DNA of 64,000 nt from Pseudoduganella rivuli (GCF_009674485.1 NZ_WKJJ01000029.1:1-64000); one strand, 5' to 3'. Counted from the first letter of the stretch, positions 9,901-19,170 are shown. Notes: generated by a model not told the origin, from the letters alone. Program-made: numbers and translations.

Positions 9901-10111
9901 CGACGTGTCGGGCAATCCGGTATTCATGGAAAAGAATGGCTTCCTGGACGCGAAAATCCAGTGGCGCTATAACAAGAACATCACGTTCTCGCTGGAAGGC
10001 AAGAACTTGACGGACCAGGCGCAGATCACGGACGCCGGCGACCTGTTCCGCGTGAATGAGCTGGCATGGTCCGGCCGACGTTATTTCTTCAGTGTGTCCA
10101 TTAAAAACTAG
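6962..10111 (+). CDS. TonB-dependent receptor, probable rhamnogalacturonan oligosaccharide importer
   Basis: This 1049-aa outer-membrane receptor is of the large carbohydrate type common in Xanthomonas/Caulobacter (TIGR01782-like). Translation starts at GTG with GGAGGAG six bases upstream. A signal region ends near AMAQ (about residue 40). The plug carries VGTRKSVASAIDRKIRN and FPDKNVGEALSRITGVQLTRDFGEG, typical of this group. The barrel ends YFFSVSIKN. It lies 12 bp upstream of the GH43 lipoprotein and next to rhamnose and pectin genes, so import of RG-I oligosaccharides is the likely role. That role is inferred from context. No SusD-like partner is present. Confidence 0.9.
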   Translation: MSRNVIENCNKFRQISRPNAKLHALAAAAALLAMHTAMAQETAAAKPAGADKAAEKPVESVMVVGTRKSVASAIDRKIRNATVSDSLVAEDINQFPDKNVGEALSRITGVQLTRDFGEGSQVAIRGVEPDLNRVEINGMSVLSTNGTAGRGAELRELASELIASIDVYKGTTADMTEGGVGGTVSIKTRKPLDFKETTIATTISGEQATSRGGVQPRASLLLADKFLEGRLGLMANIVYDKVYTQNDYARNTSWRFLRDWDFSPEKTVVSRDAALAGITSKAGCAGLPAAQKTACEAQWNDYSPGTPRYGIWTRDHDRSSAELTAQYKFSNALTAYVSYQANTQDERLNDRNFGTDFGATTRLSNAGTAPVYNQATGVPTTAGTCTPVSATATPAGVVVNNHYVTQYTVGNCLNVAGVGGQGAFSTSARDFGLNVKSRYASGGFNYRKDAWEVEGLIAKSSSDYQSQSNNIVLTQNAPGLKVTLDSQGLPHFDFPSAYSPDSASSYTQVQLQYRPSATKNTEDQAKLDFKYRLDSPFFTKLWFGAQGRKATAKQYGAGGYLVSNGDNLTSTADDITVPTANVNQTLIFDPLFTGSAQRAADTQSALNANFSTKYTNAAGMAELINKIRGTSPGTFFSGYDKVGNLPANWMTPSYAAAAPFFDTSHFNYGNLYQAMGTDGKVYPQVPAFGVDERIQSGYLRADWDTEVAGYGIQGNFGVRYTRTRDISTGLNRLQVRRASSASGGYSDYVVTNSIASVDNRYSDILPSANAMMWLVPDLFLVRLGWGKVMARPKIDLLAPNATCTVGSGNPAFGGDGTDDCTAGNPDLKPFRATNTDLSLEYYPSQDSQVSVGLFKKDISSYIMDKVLVKNVDLFKNGTLFDVTQPINGKGATTKGIELTARTAFTFLPGWLGGFGGDVNYTRMTFKYAPGTERLNVLDGTVLPYPGLSKNSYNVALWYDQGPINARIAYNYRDRFFTGTNDVSGNPVFMEKNGFLDAKIQWRYNKNITFSLEGKNLTDQAQITDAGDLFRVNELAWSGRRYFFSVSIKN

Positions 10112-10123
10112 AAAAGGAGATCT

Positions 10124-12166
10124 ATGCATTACCGCCTGCACTCATCAGTTCGGCGGATCCGGCTGGTTGCCATGGCAGCGATGCTGCTGGCAGCCGGAGC
10201 CCTCGGGGGCTGCGCCTTGCAACAGGCCGCAGCCCCTTCGGCGTTGGTTCAACCGGTATCCGACGTTTCCTTTGCCAATCCCCTGGTGCGCCAGCGCGCC
10301 GATCCGCACGTGTCGCTGCACAGCGATGGTTATTACTACTACACGGCCACCGTGCCGGAGTATGACCGCATCGAAGTGCGCCGCGCGCGCTCACTCAATG
10401 AACTGGGGACGGCCAGGGCGCAGGTGGTATGGCGCAAACACGCCACCGGCGAGATGGGGGCGCATATCTGGGCGCCGGAAATGCATTTCGTCGACGGCAA
10501 GTGGTATATCTATTTCACGGCGGGACGGGCGGAAGCGCCATGGGAAATCCGGCTGTACGTATTGGAAAACAGCGCAGCCAACCCGCTGGAAGGGCAATGG
10601 GTGGAGCGCGGGCAGCTGAAGACCGGCTGGGAGAGTTTTTCGCTGGACGCCACCACGTTTACCGTCAAGGGCCAGCGTTACCTGGCTTGGACGCAAATCG
10701 CCGCCGGCGACAAAAAGGGAACGAATATTTACCTGGCGAAGATGGATACGCCCACGTCGATCGTGCAGCCAGCCGTGCTGGTGTCCAAACCGGAATACGC
10801 ATGGGAAAAGGTGGGGCATGACGTCAACGAGGGGCCGGCCGCGCTGGTCAGCCATGGCCGCGTGTTCCTGACGTATTCGGCATCGGCCACGGATGCGAAT
10901 TATTGCCTGGGCATGGTGACCGCCGATCAGGACGCGGACTTGCTGAATCCCGCATCGTGGCGCAAGTCCGCCGAGCCGGTCTTGCGCAGCAGCGTGGCCA
11001 ACAGCCAGTATGGACCGGGCCACAATGCCTTTACCACGACGCCGGATGGCAAGACGGACATCCTGGTCTACCACGCGCGCAACTACCGCGACCTGGCGGG
11101 CGATCCGCTGAAGAATGCCGACCGGCATACGCGCGCGCAGGCCATCAGTTGGCGCCCTGACGGGACGCCGGACTTTGGCGTGCCGGTGGCGGATGCCGCG
11201 CGCTCGGCTTCCGGCAGTGTGGCGAACAAACCGCTGTTCCGCGACCCGGGCATGGATGGGGCGGCCGATCCGGTGCTGGTGTGGAATGCGCAGCGGGGCC
11301 GCTGGTGGATGTATTACACCAACCGGCGTGCTCGCATCAAGGACCCGGCGCCGATCGCATGGGTGCACGGCACGCATATCGGCATCGCGGAATCCGCCGA
11401 CGGCGGGGCTTCGTGGTCGTACGTCGGCGAGGCCGACATCGAGCTGCCGCCGACGATGGGCGGCAAGGATGCGACGCACTGGGCGCCGGATGTCGTGCGG
11501 GGGGACGATGGCGTCTATCACATGTACCTGACGGTGGTGCCGGGCATCTTCACGGACTGGAACCATCCGCGCCATATCGTGCATTTGACCAGCACCGACA
11601 TGCGCAACTGGCGCAACCCCGTCGAAGTCAAGCTGGGCTCGAAAAACGTCATCGACGCCAGCGTCGTGAAGCTGCCGGGCGGCGGCTGGCGCATGTGGTA
11701 CAACAACGAGGTCGACAAGAAGGCGATCTGGTATGCCGACAGCCCCGACCTGACGACGTGGACCGACAAGGGCCGCGCCGTGACGGACCAGGCGGGAGAA
11801 GGACCGAAAGTCTTCCAGTGGAAAGGCAAGTGGTGGATGATCACGGACGTGTGGGATGGCCTCGGCGTCTACCGGTCCGATGACCTGTCGTCATGGAAGC
11901 GCCAGGACGGCAACCTGCTGAAAGGTGGCGGGTCCGGCCTGGACGACCAGGTGCAGGGCGGCCATCCGGATGTCGTGGTCAGCGGCGGCCGCGCTTACCT
12001 GTTCTACTTCACGCATCCCGACCGCCGCGGTCCCGACAAGGACAAGGACGGCCCGGAACAGCGGCGCAGCTCGATCCAGGTGACAGAACTGTTTGAAGAC
12101 AACGGCAAACTGCGCGTCGAGCGCGACCAGCCGGTTGCCATTACGCTGTTTCCGCAAACACCGTAG
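10124..12166 (+). CDS. Two-domain GH43-like glycosidase lipoprotein
   Basis: This 680-aa lipoprotein has a lipobox LGGC with the acylated cysteine at residue 30. Two five-bladed-propeller (GH43-type) domains follow one another. In the first, RADPH (catalytic base Asp near residue 58), WAPEMHFVDGKWYIYF and NEGPA (acid Glu) are in the expected order. In the second, ADPVLVW near residue 380, WAPDVVRGDDGVYHMY and GEGPKVF repeat the pattern. GH43 enzymes release arabinose, xylose or galactose, so it may strip arabinan or galactan side chains from RG-I. Its start has AAGGAG and lies 12 bp after the TonB receptor, so they form an operon. Exact substrate is unknown. Confidence 0.85.
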   Translation: MHYRLHSSVRRIRLVAMAAMLLAAGALGGCALQQAAAPSALVQPVSDVSFANPLVRQRADPHVSLHSDGYYYYTATVPEYDRIEVRRARSLNELGTARAQVVWRKHATGEMGAHIWAPEMHFVDGKWYIYFTAGRAEAPWEIRLYVLENSAANPLEGQWVERGQLKTGWESFSLDATTFTVKGQRYLAWTQIAAGDKKGTNIYLAKMDTPTSIVQPAVLVSKPEYAWEKVGHDVNEGPAALVSHGRVFLTYSASATDANYCLGMVTADQDADLLNPASWRKSAEPVLRSSVANSQYGPGHNAFTTTPDGKTDILVYHARNYRDLAGDPLKNADRHTRAQAISWRPDGTPDFGVPVADAARSASGSVANKPLFRDPGMDGAADPVLVWNAQRGRWWMYYTNRRARIKDPAPIAWVHGTHIGIAESADGGASWSYVGEADIELPPTMGGKDATHWAPDVVRGDDGVYHMYLTVVPGIFTDWNHPRHIVHLTSTDMRNWRNPVEVKLGSKNVIDASVVKLPGGGWRMWYNNEVDKKAIWYADSPDLTTWTDKGRAVTDQAGEGPKVFQWKGKWWMITDVWDGLGVYRSDDLSSWKRQDGNLLKGGGSGLDDQVQGGHPDVVVSGGRAYLFYFTHPDRRGPDKDKDGPEQRRSSIQVTELFEDNGKLRVERDQPVAITLFPQTP

Positions 12167-12181
12167 GACCGGGGCGCGTGT

Positions 12182-13561
12182 CTAGCGCGGCAGTGCGGCG
12201 CGCCAGCGGCCGCGGTAGGCGTGCAAATCCGGCAAGTCTATCGGCGGCGCCACGGTGTTGGCGCCGCCGGGCTTGCTGCCCCAGTGCCGCAGCATCCATC
12301 CGCCCGATGTGGTGCCGCTGGTATCGGACGATACCTGCACCTGCTGGCCCATGCGCAGCGCCGCCAGCAATGGCGCGAAATGCGGATTGCCCGTGTAGCT
12401 GCCTTCCACGATCACCGGCCCCGTATCCGCCCCCAGCATGTCCAGGCAATAGTCGCTCATCAGTGCGCAGTACAGGCTCGCCAGCGCATAACGCTCCGTC
12501 GGCGATTGCGGTAGCGGCCCGTCGATCCGGCCAGTGTGCGCGGCAAACGGCCCGCCGGCGGCAAACGCGGGAATCGCCAACGTTCCCTGGTCGATGACGC
12601 GCGCGATATCGTCCGCCGTGCACGCGGCCGGCGCATCGCCGGCCAGCTCGCCGAATTCCCGTCCGCCCATGAAGCGCATGCACGCCACGGGATCGCCCAG
12701 CGCATTGACGTTGGCCAGCATGTCCGCTGCTTCCTTCAAACCATCGAGCGGCCGCCCCAGCGCCGCGGCGATCACCCAGGTGCCGGTGGACAGCACCGCG
12801 CGCGGCCCGGATTCAACGCCGCCAGCGGCGGGCAAATGCCGCAACAGCGAAGCATTGCTGTCATGGATGCCGCAGACAATCACGCATTCTTCGGACACGC
12901 CGGTCTGCCGCGCCAGCGCGGGTTTGATCGTGCCGAGGATGTCCCATGCATTGCGCATGGCGGGGAATTGCCCCTTCCAGCCCATCTTTTCCACCAGCGC
13001 CGAATATTGCCGGTGGCCCGGTTGCCACAAATCCGTATGGCAGCCCAGCGACGTGACTTCCGACGCGGCCACGCCCGACAGCAGCCAGGCCCAGTATTGC
13101 GGATACATGAGGATGTGTCGCGCCTGGGCGAATTGCGCCGGATATGCGGTGGCCAGCCAGTGCAATTGCCGCCCCAGGTTCAGGCCGGCCGGCAGGGCCG
13201 GCGACAGCGTGGCGGCAAAGTCCGGACGCACCGCGTCGTAATGCGCGCCGCCGCCCGGCAGCGCGTATTCATAATCGGGCACCGGCAACACCAGGCCCTT
13301 GTCATCGACCAGCGCCGCCGTGGCGCCGTGCGTGACCGGCACGATGGCCGTGATGCGCGCCTGCGATGCAAAGCCGCGCAGGGTGGCCAGCAGCCAGCCC
13401 CGGATGCCTTCCGTATCGTGGTGCGGATACGGACCATCGGTGGCGATGGTATTGGCCCGCCGCGCTTCGCCGATCACCGCGCCTTCCGCGTCCAGCAACA
13501 CCAGCTTGACATTGGTCTTGCCGATATCGAGGATGGCCGTGGCTTCCTTCAAGCCCGTCAT
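12182..13561 (-). CDS. rhaK: Rhamnulokinase-type FGGY sugar kinase
   Basis: This 459-aa cytoplasmic kinase of the FGGY family should phosphorylate L-rhamnulose. It shows the N-terminal phosphate-binding LDIGKTNVKLVLLD, then GIHDSNASLLRHLP and STGTWVIAA in the second half. Its start overlaps the rhaQ stop (ATGA), placing it last in the rhaRSTPQK operon, the same order as in Rhizobium leguminosarum apart from the mutarotase (rhaU). It belongs to the rhizobial RhaK group rather than the E. coli RhaB group; this is judged from context and sequence by eye. It converges on the GH43 gene with 15 bp between stops and no clear terminator. Confidence 0.88.
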   Translation of the reverse strand: MTGLKEATAILDIGKTNVKLVLLDAEGAVIGEARRANTIATDGPYPHHDTEGIRGWLLATLRGFASQARITAIVPVTHGATAALVDDKGLVLPVPDYEYALPGGGAHYDAVRPDFAATLSPALPAGLNLGRQLHWLATAYPAQFAQARHILMYPQYWAWLLSGVAASEVTSLGCHTDLWQPGHRQYSALVEKMGWKGQFPAMRNAWDILGTIKPALARQTGVSEECVIVCGIHDSNASLLRHLPAAGGVESGPRAVLSTGTWVIAAALGRPLDGLKEAADMLANVNALGDPVACMRFMGGREFGELAGDAPAACTADDIARVIDQGTLAIPAFAAGGPFAAHTGRIDGPLPQSPTERYALASLYCALMSDYCLDMLGADTGPVIVEGSYTGNPHFAPLLAALRMGQQVQVSSDTSGTTSGGWMLRHWGSKPGGANTVAPPIDLPDLHAYRGRWRAALPR

Positions 13562-14610
13562 TTCGCCACCTTCTTGCCGGCCAGCAGGCGGGGAATGGCG
13601 ATGGTGGCCAGTAACAGCAAGCCCACGACGATCGTCATGTAGATGCCCGGCACATTGGCCAGCGACAGCCCATAGGTGAGGGCGCCCAGCGTCAGCACCG
13701 ACAGCATGACGCCGGCAATGGTGCCGGTGCCGCCGGCGATACCCACGCCGCCAAGAATCACCATGGTGATGGCTTCCAGTTCCCAGCCCATCGCGATATT
13801 CGGACGCGTGCTGCCGATACGGCCCGTCAGCAGCCACGCGGCGATGCCTGCCATGGCGCCCGTCAGCACGAACAGCGCCAGGCGGTAGCGGTCCACGGCA
13901 ATGCCGGAAAAGCGCGCCGCGTCCGGGTTGTTGCCGATGGCGTACATGCGGCGGCCCCACGTGGTGGCGTGCAGGATGAAGGCAAACAGCGCGGCAAACA
14001 CCAGCAGCACGACGAATTCACGGGGAATCACATCGAAGAAATACCCCTGGCCCCAGTCCATCATGACTTGCGGGTAACCGGTGAATGCCTTGTCGCCCAG
14101 CACCACGCTGGCCAGGCCACGGTACAGCGACACGGCGCCGATCGTCACGACGATCGACGGCAGCGCATGGACCGTCACCAGGTAACCGTTCAGGAAGCCG
14201 CATGCGGCGCCGGTGGCGATCCCGACCACCAACAGGCTTTCCGGCGGCCAGCCCGCATTCATGGCCAGGCCCATGGCGACGGACGCCAGCGCCAGGATGC
14301 CGGACACGGAGATGTCGATTTCGCGGCAAATGATCAACAATGCCATCGGCAAGGCCAAGAGCGCCTTTTCACTGAAGTTGAAGGTGCCGTCCGCCAGGTT
14401 GTAGGGATCGAGGAAGGCCGGCAGCAATGCGCCATTGACGGCGAAGACCAGGGCCAGCATCAGCACCAGCAGCGCTTCTCGGCGCGCCAGCACGGATTTC
14501 AACGTGGTGGGCGCCTTGTCCAGCACCGTGTAGCGGGACGTGTGCTGCGCGGCGTCGGCCGGCGACGGAGGCACGGCGGCGGTCGGGATGGCGGAAAGTG
14601 GTGCATTCAT
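13558..14610 (-). CDS. rhaQ: Rhamnose ABC transporter permease RhaQ
   Basis: This 350-aa inner-membrane permease is of the ribose/rhamnose class (BPD_transp_2). A hydrophilic N-terminal tail of about 45 residues precedes eight to ten membrane segments. The family motifs REIDISVSGILALASV and the GGVGIAGGTGTIAGVMLS loop are present. It pairs with RhaP. Start and stop codons are shared at both ends (TAATG with rhaP, ATGA with rhaK), so translation is coupled. Confidence 0.92.
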   Translation of the reverse strand: MNAPLSAIPTAAVPPSPADAAQHTSRYTVLDKAPTTLKSVLARREALLVLMLALVFAVNGALLPAFLDPYNLADGTFNFSEKALLALPMALLIICREIDISVSGILALASVAMGLAMNAGWPPESLLVVGIATGAACGFLNGYLVTVHALPSIVVTIGAVSLYRGLASVVLGDKAFTGYPQVMMDWGQGYFFDVIPREFVVLLVFAALFAFILHATTWGRRMYAIGNNPDAARFSGIAVDRYRLALFVLTGAMAGIAAWLLTGRIGSTRPNIAMGWELEAITMVILGGVGIAGGTGTIAGVMLSVLTLGALTYGLSLANVPGIYMTIVVGLLLLATIAIPRLLAGKKVAK

Positions 14611-15602
14611 TAAACGTGGCTCCCGGTTTGAATCTGGTGCAGCGGCAGGATCTGGCGTCCGCCTTGTTTATTACCCCGTGCATTGATCAGCACGGCCGCG
14701 AGGATGACGAGGCCCGTCAGTGCGCTTTGCCAGAACGGCGACACTTTGACGACAGGCAGCGCATTGCCGATCACGCCGAGGAACAGCGATCCCAGCACCG
14801 CGCCCGCCACAGTGCCGGCGCCGCCCGCGATGCTGATGCCGCCGATCACGCAGGCGGCAATCACGGTGAACTCGAAGCCATAGGCGATTTCCGTGTAGGC
14901 CACCGCATAGCGCGCCACCCACAGGTAGCCCGCCAGGCCGGCCACCATGCCGGAAATGCCATACGTCCAGAACAGGCGCTGCGCCATCGGGATACCGACA
15001 TAGCGGGCCGACGCAGGGGCATTGCCGATCGCGTACAGGTCGCGGCCAAAGCGCGTGTGGCGGGTGCCGTACCAGCACGCCAGCACGACCAGTGCGGCAA
15101 TCCATACCAGGTGCGTCGCACCCAGCAAGGTATCGAGGGGGAAGGCAATGAAATTGGCCGGCATCTGGTGCGAATTGACCCAGGCGCCGCCGGACAGCAC
15201 GAACACCAGGCCCCGGTAGACGCTCATCGTGCCCAGGGTGACGACGATGGGCGGCAAATCCAGGTAGCCGATCAGCGCGCCGTTCACTAAGCCCAGCAGC
15301 AGCCCCGCCACGGTGGCGGCCAGCATCACGACCGCCAGCGGTAAATCCGGATGCGTTGACGCCAGCATGGCGGCAATCATGCCGCACAGCGCCAGCGTCG
15401 ACGCCACCGACAAATCAATGCCGCGCGTGACGATCACCAGCATTTGCGCCAGCGCCAGCATGATCAGGAGGGTGCTGTCGGTCAGCACGTTGCCCAGGCT
15501 GGCGGGCGACACGAACACCGGCGCGCGTAAGCCCACCAGCACGATCAACAACACGACCATCAGCGCCAGGATGGCTTCGCGCTGTTTCAATACATTTTTC
15601 AT
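14610..15602 (-). CDS. rhaP: Rhamnose ABC transporter permease RhaP
   Basis: This 330-aa inner-membrane permease is paralogous to RhaQ. It has the family motifs TRGIDLSVASTLALCGM and GGISIAGGAGTVAGAVLGSL. It would form the heterodimeric channel with RhaQ, energised by RhaT. Its start overlaps the rhaT stop by one base (TAATG), and the same arrangement recurs at its 3' end. Confidence 0.92.
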   Translation of the reverse strand: MKNVLKQREAILALMVVLLIVLVGLRAPVFVSPASLGNVLTDSTLLIMLALAQMLVIVTRGIDLSVASTLALCGMIAAMLASTHPDLPLAVVMLAATVAGLLLGLVNGALIGYLDLPPIVVTLGTMSVYRGLVFVLSGGAWVNSHQMPANFIAFPLDTLLGATHLVWIAALVVLACWYGTRHTRFGRDLYAIGNAPASARYVGIPMAQRLFWTYGISGMVAGLAGYLWVARYAVAYTEIAYGFEFTVIAACVIGGISIAGGAGTVAGAVLGSLFLGVIGNALPVVKVSPFWQSALTGLVILAAVLINARGNKQGGRQILPLHQIQTGSHV

Positions 15603-17128
15603 TACGCAGCTTCCTTTGCATCGGCGAGGCCGGAGGCCGCCGCCACCACGGATTCCGGCGTGGCTTCCTGCCGGGAGAATTCACGCACCATGCGGCCGTG
15701 GTGCATCACGATCACCCGGTCCGACAGGCCCAGCACTTCAGGCAATTCGGACGACACGAGGATCACGGATAAACCCTGTTCCACCAGCCGGCTGATGAAG
15801 CGGTGCACGGCCGCCTTGGAACCGATATCGATGCCCTTGGTCGGTTCATCGAGGATGATGACCTTGGGTTGCGTGGCAAGCCACTTGCCCAGCACTACCT
15901 TTTGCTGGTTGCCGCCGGACAGTTCCGACACGTTTTGCATCAGGTGGTGCGCCTTCAGTTCCAGCTGTTCCGCATAATGGCGGGCCAGCGTGGCTTCCTG
16001 CGGACGCTTCCTGCGCAGGAAAAAGCCCAGGCGGCTCAATACCGGCAACGTCATGTTGTGCAGGATCGGCAGCGACAGGTGCGCGCCGTGGTGCTGGCGG
16101 TCTTCCGGCACGTAGGCGATACCGTGGCGGACCGCGTCGTCCGGGCACGTGATACGGACCGGCACGCCATCGATCTTCACCGCGCCGCGCACGTTCGCCG
16201 TCAGGCCGAACAGCGCCTGCATGACTTCCGAACGGCCCGCGCCCACCAAACCGTAGAAACCCAGGATTTCCCCCTTGCGCAGCCGGAAGCTGACGTTGTC
16301 GAATTCCGTCGGGTGGCAAAAACCGTCGATTTCCAGCAAGGTGGCGCCGGGCGTGACATCGGCTTTTGGATACGCCTGGTGCACGGCGCGGCCGACCATC
16401 AGGGCCACCAGTTCCGGTTCCGAGATGTCGGAAAGCAGCCCGTCGGCCACGAACTGGCCGTCGCGCAGCACCGTGTAGCGGTCCGCCACCGTGAAAATTT
16501 CATCGAATTTGTGGGAAATGAAGATGATCGCCGTACCGGCCGCCTTCAGTTGGCCGATGATGCGGTACAGTTCCACGATTTCCCGCTGCGACAGCGATGC
16601 GGTGGGCTCGTCGAGGATGACGACTTTCGCGTCCTGCGACAGCGCGCGGGCGATTTCCACGAAATGGCGCTGGGCGACCGACAAATCCCGCACGCGGGCC
16701 CGCACGGGAATCGCCACTTCGAGCCGCGCAAACAGCTTTTCCGCTTCGTCTTCGATGCGCTTCCAGTCGATGCGCCCGGCTTTGCCGGTGCAAGGCTGGC
16801 GGCCGACAAATATGTTTTCCGCCACCGTCAGCTCGTCGAACATGACGGTTTCCTGGTGCACGGCCGTGATCCCGGCCAGCATGGCTTGCTGGGGACCGTG
16901 GAACGTCACCGGCTGGCCTTCCAGCAGGATGCTGCCGCCGTCCGGCTGGTAAATGCCGGTGAGGGTTTTCACCAGGGTGGATTTGCCGGCGCCGTTTTCG
17001 CCCAGCAGCGCCATGACTTCGCCGGCGCGCACTGTGAGCGCTACCTCGTTGAGCGCGACGATGCCGGCAAAGCGCTTGCAAATGGCGCGCATTTCCAGCA
17101 CCGGCGCACCCGTGTTGTTCACTTGCAT
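15602..17128 (-). CDS. rhaT: Rhamnose ABC transporter ATP-binding protein RhaT
   Basis: This 508-aa ATPase has two fused nucleotide-binding domains, as usual for monosaccharide importers. Domain 1 has Walker A GENGAGKST, signature LSVAQ and Walker B VVILDEPTAS. Domain 2 has the degenerate Walker A GLVGAGRSEV typical of the second half, signature LSGGNQQ and VIILDEPTKGID. It drives rhamnose import with RhaP/RhaQ and the binding protein RhaS. Confidence 0.93.
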   Translation of the reverse strand: MQVNNTGAPVLEMRAICKRFAGIVALNEVALTVRAGEVMALLGENGAGKSTLVKTLTGIYQPDGGSILLEGQPVTFHGPQQAMLAGITAVHQETVMFDELTVAENIFVGRQPCTGKAGRIDWKRIEDEAEKLFARLEVAIPVRARVRDLSVAQRHFVEIARALSQDAKVVILDEPTASLSQREIVELYRIIGQLKAAGTAIIFISHKFDEIFTVADRYTVLRDGQFVADGLLSDISEPELVALMVGRAVHQAYPKADVTPGATLLEIDGFCHPTEFDNVSFRLRKGEILGFYGLVGAGRSEVMQALFGLTANVRGAVKIDGVPVRITCPDDAVRHGIAYVPEDRQHHGAHLSLPILHNMTLPVLSRLGFFLRRKRPQEATLARHYAEQLELKAHHLMQNVSELSGGNQQKVVLGKWLATQPKVIILDEPTKGIDIGSKAAVHRFISRLVEQGLSVILVSSELPEVLGLSDRVIVMHHGRMVREFSRQEATPESVVAAASGLADAKEAA

Positions 17129-17139
17129 ACGGCGTCCTG

Positions 17140-18183
17140 TCAGAAAATCCTGGAGAACTGCTCGACGTTCTCCTTGTTGTAGACGAACGGCGCCGCCATC
17201 GCGGCTTCGCCCTTGGCATCGATGGCAATCGTGCCCATGCGGCCGGCATTGATGGTGCCGCCCGCCTTGGCTTCCGGCGCGCCCTTGACGAACTGGTAGG
17301 CCGCATACGTGGCCGCATACCCCAGGTCGATCGGATTCCAGATCGCGAATTCGCGCACCGCGCCGCTTTTCACGTGGCCGGCCATTTCCGACGGCAAGCC
17401 CAGGCCCGTGACGAAGACCTTACCCACCAGTTTTTCGTCGACCACGGCCTTGCTGGCCGCATTGATGCCCACCGTGGTGGGGGCGATGATGGCTTTCAGG
17501 TTCGGGTTGCTGCGCAGCAGGCCGATGGCTTCGCGGTAGCTTTTATCGGACTGGTCGTCGCCATACACGGTGGCCACCAGTTTCAGTTTCGAGAATTCCG
17601 GTTTCGCGAGTTCGTCCTTCATGACGCCGATCCAGATGTTCTGGTTGGTGGCCTGCGCGGACGCGGACAGGATCGCAATTTCGCCGGCGCCGCCGATGGC
17701 GTCGGACGCCATTTGCAACTGCTTTTGCCCGATCAGTTGCGCATTCGACGGGTTCAGCTGCATCAGCCGGCCTTCCGGGGCCAAGCCGCTGTCGAACGAC
17801 ACCACCTTGATGCCCCGTTGCATGGCTTTCTTGGCAATCGGCACCAGCGCATTCGGATCGTTGGCCGAGATGACGATGGCGTTGACCTTCTGGCTGATCA
17901 GCGAATTGATGATCTCGATCTGGCCTTCGGCGGACGGCGTGGTGGGACCGGTATAAATGATTTCCACGTCCTTCAGTTGCGCGGCCGCTTCCTTGGCGCC
18001 CGTATGGGCCGCGTCGAAGAAGCCGTTGCCGAGGTTCTTCACCACCATGGCGATGCGGACTTTCTCAGGAGGCTTGCTGCAACCGGCTGTCAGCAGCAGG
18101 CCCGCTGCGATGGCGCCCGCGCCGATGGCCTTCAATGCGGTGCGGCGTGCCTTGCGGTTGTTCTGGTTGTTCTGATTATTCAA
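17140..18183 (-). CDS. rhaS: Rhamnose ABC transporter substrate-binding protein RhaS
   Basis: This 347-aa periplasmic sugar-binding protein is of the ribose-binding (Peripla_BP_4) type. The N-terminus carries a twin arginine (ARRTALK, residues 13-14) followed by a hydrophobic stretch and a lipobox LTAGC, with Cys35. It may be a Tat-exported, membrane-anchored lipoprotein. The mature part starts with IAMVVKNLGNGFFDAAHTGAKEAA, the expected first lobe. It overlaps rhaR by 4 bp and lies 11 bp before rhaT. Confidence 0.92.
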   Translation of the reverse strand: MNNQNNQNNRKARRTALKAIGAGAIAAGLLLTAGCSKPPEKVRIAMVVKNLGNGFFDAAHTGAKEAAAQLKDVEIIYTGPTTPSAEGQIEIINSLISQKVNAIVISANDPNALVPIAKKAMQRGIKVVSFDSGLAPEGRLMQLNPSNAQLIGQKQLQMASDAIGGAGEIAILSASAQATNQNIWIGVMKDELAKPEFSKLKLVATVYGDDQSDKSYREAIGLLRSNPNLKAIIAPTTVGINAASKAVVDEKLVGKVFVTGLGLPSEMAGHVKSGAVREFAIWNPIDLGYAATYAAYQFVKGAPEAKAGGTINAGRMGTIAIDAKGEAAMAAPFVYNKENVEQFSRIF

Positions 18184-19046
18184 TGTGCAGTCTCCGTCTG
18201 GAACATGGCGGGTTGGGTGAGGTCGTAAACATTAGGAAAAGGGGAGACGGCCGGTTGCGGCGGCAATTGCTCCGGCTCCACGGTCACGACTTTGATGCCC
18301 GACTGCTCCAGCAATTGCACTGCGGAATCCGACGCGTAAGTATCGGTGATCACCGTGGAAACGCGGTTCAGGCCGCACAGGATCAAGCCTGCCTTCTTGG
18401 CAAACTTGGAACTGTCGGCCAGCACGATCAATTCCTCGGCCTGGCTGATCAAACGCTTTTCCGCCTGGATCAGCAGCGGGTCCGCTTCCATCAATCCCAG
18501 CAGCGACAAGCCGTAGACGCTCATGAACATCTTGGCCGCGTAATGGTGTTGCGTGATGTCGTTGTCGAACGGGCTGAGGATGACGTTTTGCTCGCGGTAG
18601 ACCTTGCCGCCAGGAACAATGATTTCATTTTCACTGGTGACCAGCAGCCGCTCGGCCATCAGGAAGGAATTGGTGAGGATTTTCAAGTGTTGGTCGACGA
18701 GGAATTCCGCCATCATGAACGTGGTGGTGCCGCCGTTGATGATGATGGTTTCGCCTTCGCGGCACATGCCGGCCGCATAGCGGGCAATGGCGCGCTTGCT
18801 TTCCGCATGGGCACGGATATTATTCTGGAATGATTCGCTGGTGAGGGGGAAACTGCGCTTTTTCTGCGGCAGGTTGGCGGCGCCGCCGCGGGTGCGGGTC
18901 AGCAGGTTGCGCGTGGCCAGCCAGCTGATGTCGCGCCGCACGGTGGCGGGCGATGCGTTGAGCCATTCGACCAGTTGCGGCACGGTGGCCGTTTCATGTT
19001 CGGCGAGCAGCTTCAACAAACGTTTACGGCGTTTGTGGTTTACCAT
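18180..19046 (-). CDS. rhaR: DeoR-family transcriptional regulator RhaR
   Basis: This 288-aa regulator has an N-terminal DeoR winged helix (NASPATVRRDISWLATRNLLTRTRGG) and a C-terminal sugar-phosphate sensing domain (GGTTTFMMAEFL, ADSSKFAKKAG). It likely controls its own rhaRSTPQK operon and the divergent rhaDI operon, as the homologous rhizobial gene does. The effector is probably a rhamnose-pathway intermediate. Start ATG has AAAGGAGA upstream. The C-terminus has an extra tail of about 25 residues rich in Pro/Gln. Confidence 0.9.
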   Translation of the reverse strand: MVNHKRRKRLLKLLAEHETATVPQLVEWLNASPATVRRDISWLATRNLLTRTRGGAANLPQKKRSFPLTSESFQNNIRAHAESKRAIARYAAGMCREGETIIINGGTTTFMMAEFLVDQHLKILTNSFLMAERLLVTSENEIIVPGGKVYREQNVILSPFDNDITQHHYAAKMFMSVYGLSLLGLMEADPLLIQAEKRLISQAEELIVLADSSKFAKKAGLILCGLNRVSTVITDTYASDSAVQLLEQSGIKVVTVEPEQLPPQPAVSPFPNVYDLTQPAMFQTETAH

Positions 19047-19170
19047 TTTCGTCTCCTTTTGTTGTACCTACTCCAATATTCCCGCCGTGGTGCATGGCTG
19101 CGGAACATCTGGGTGATCGCTGTTGTTACCGGAAAGACTAATCACTCTGTCCGTGAGCGTCAATCAGCGA

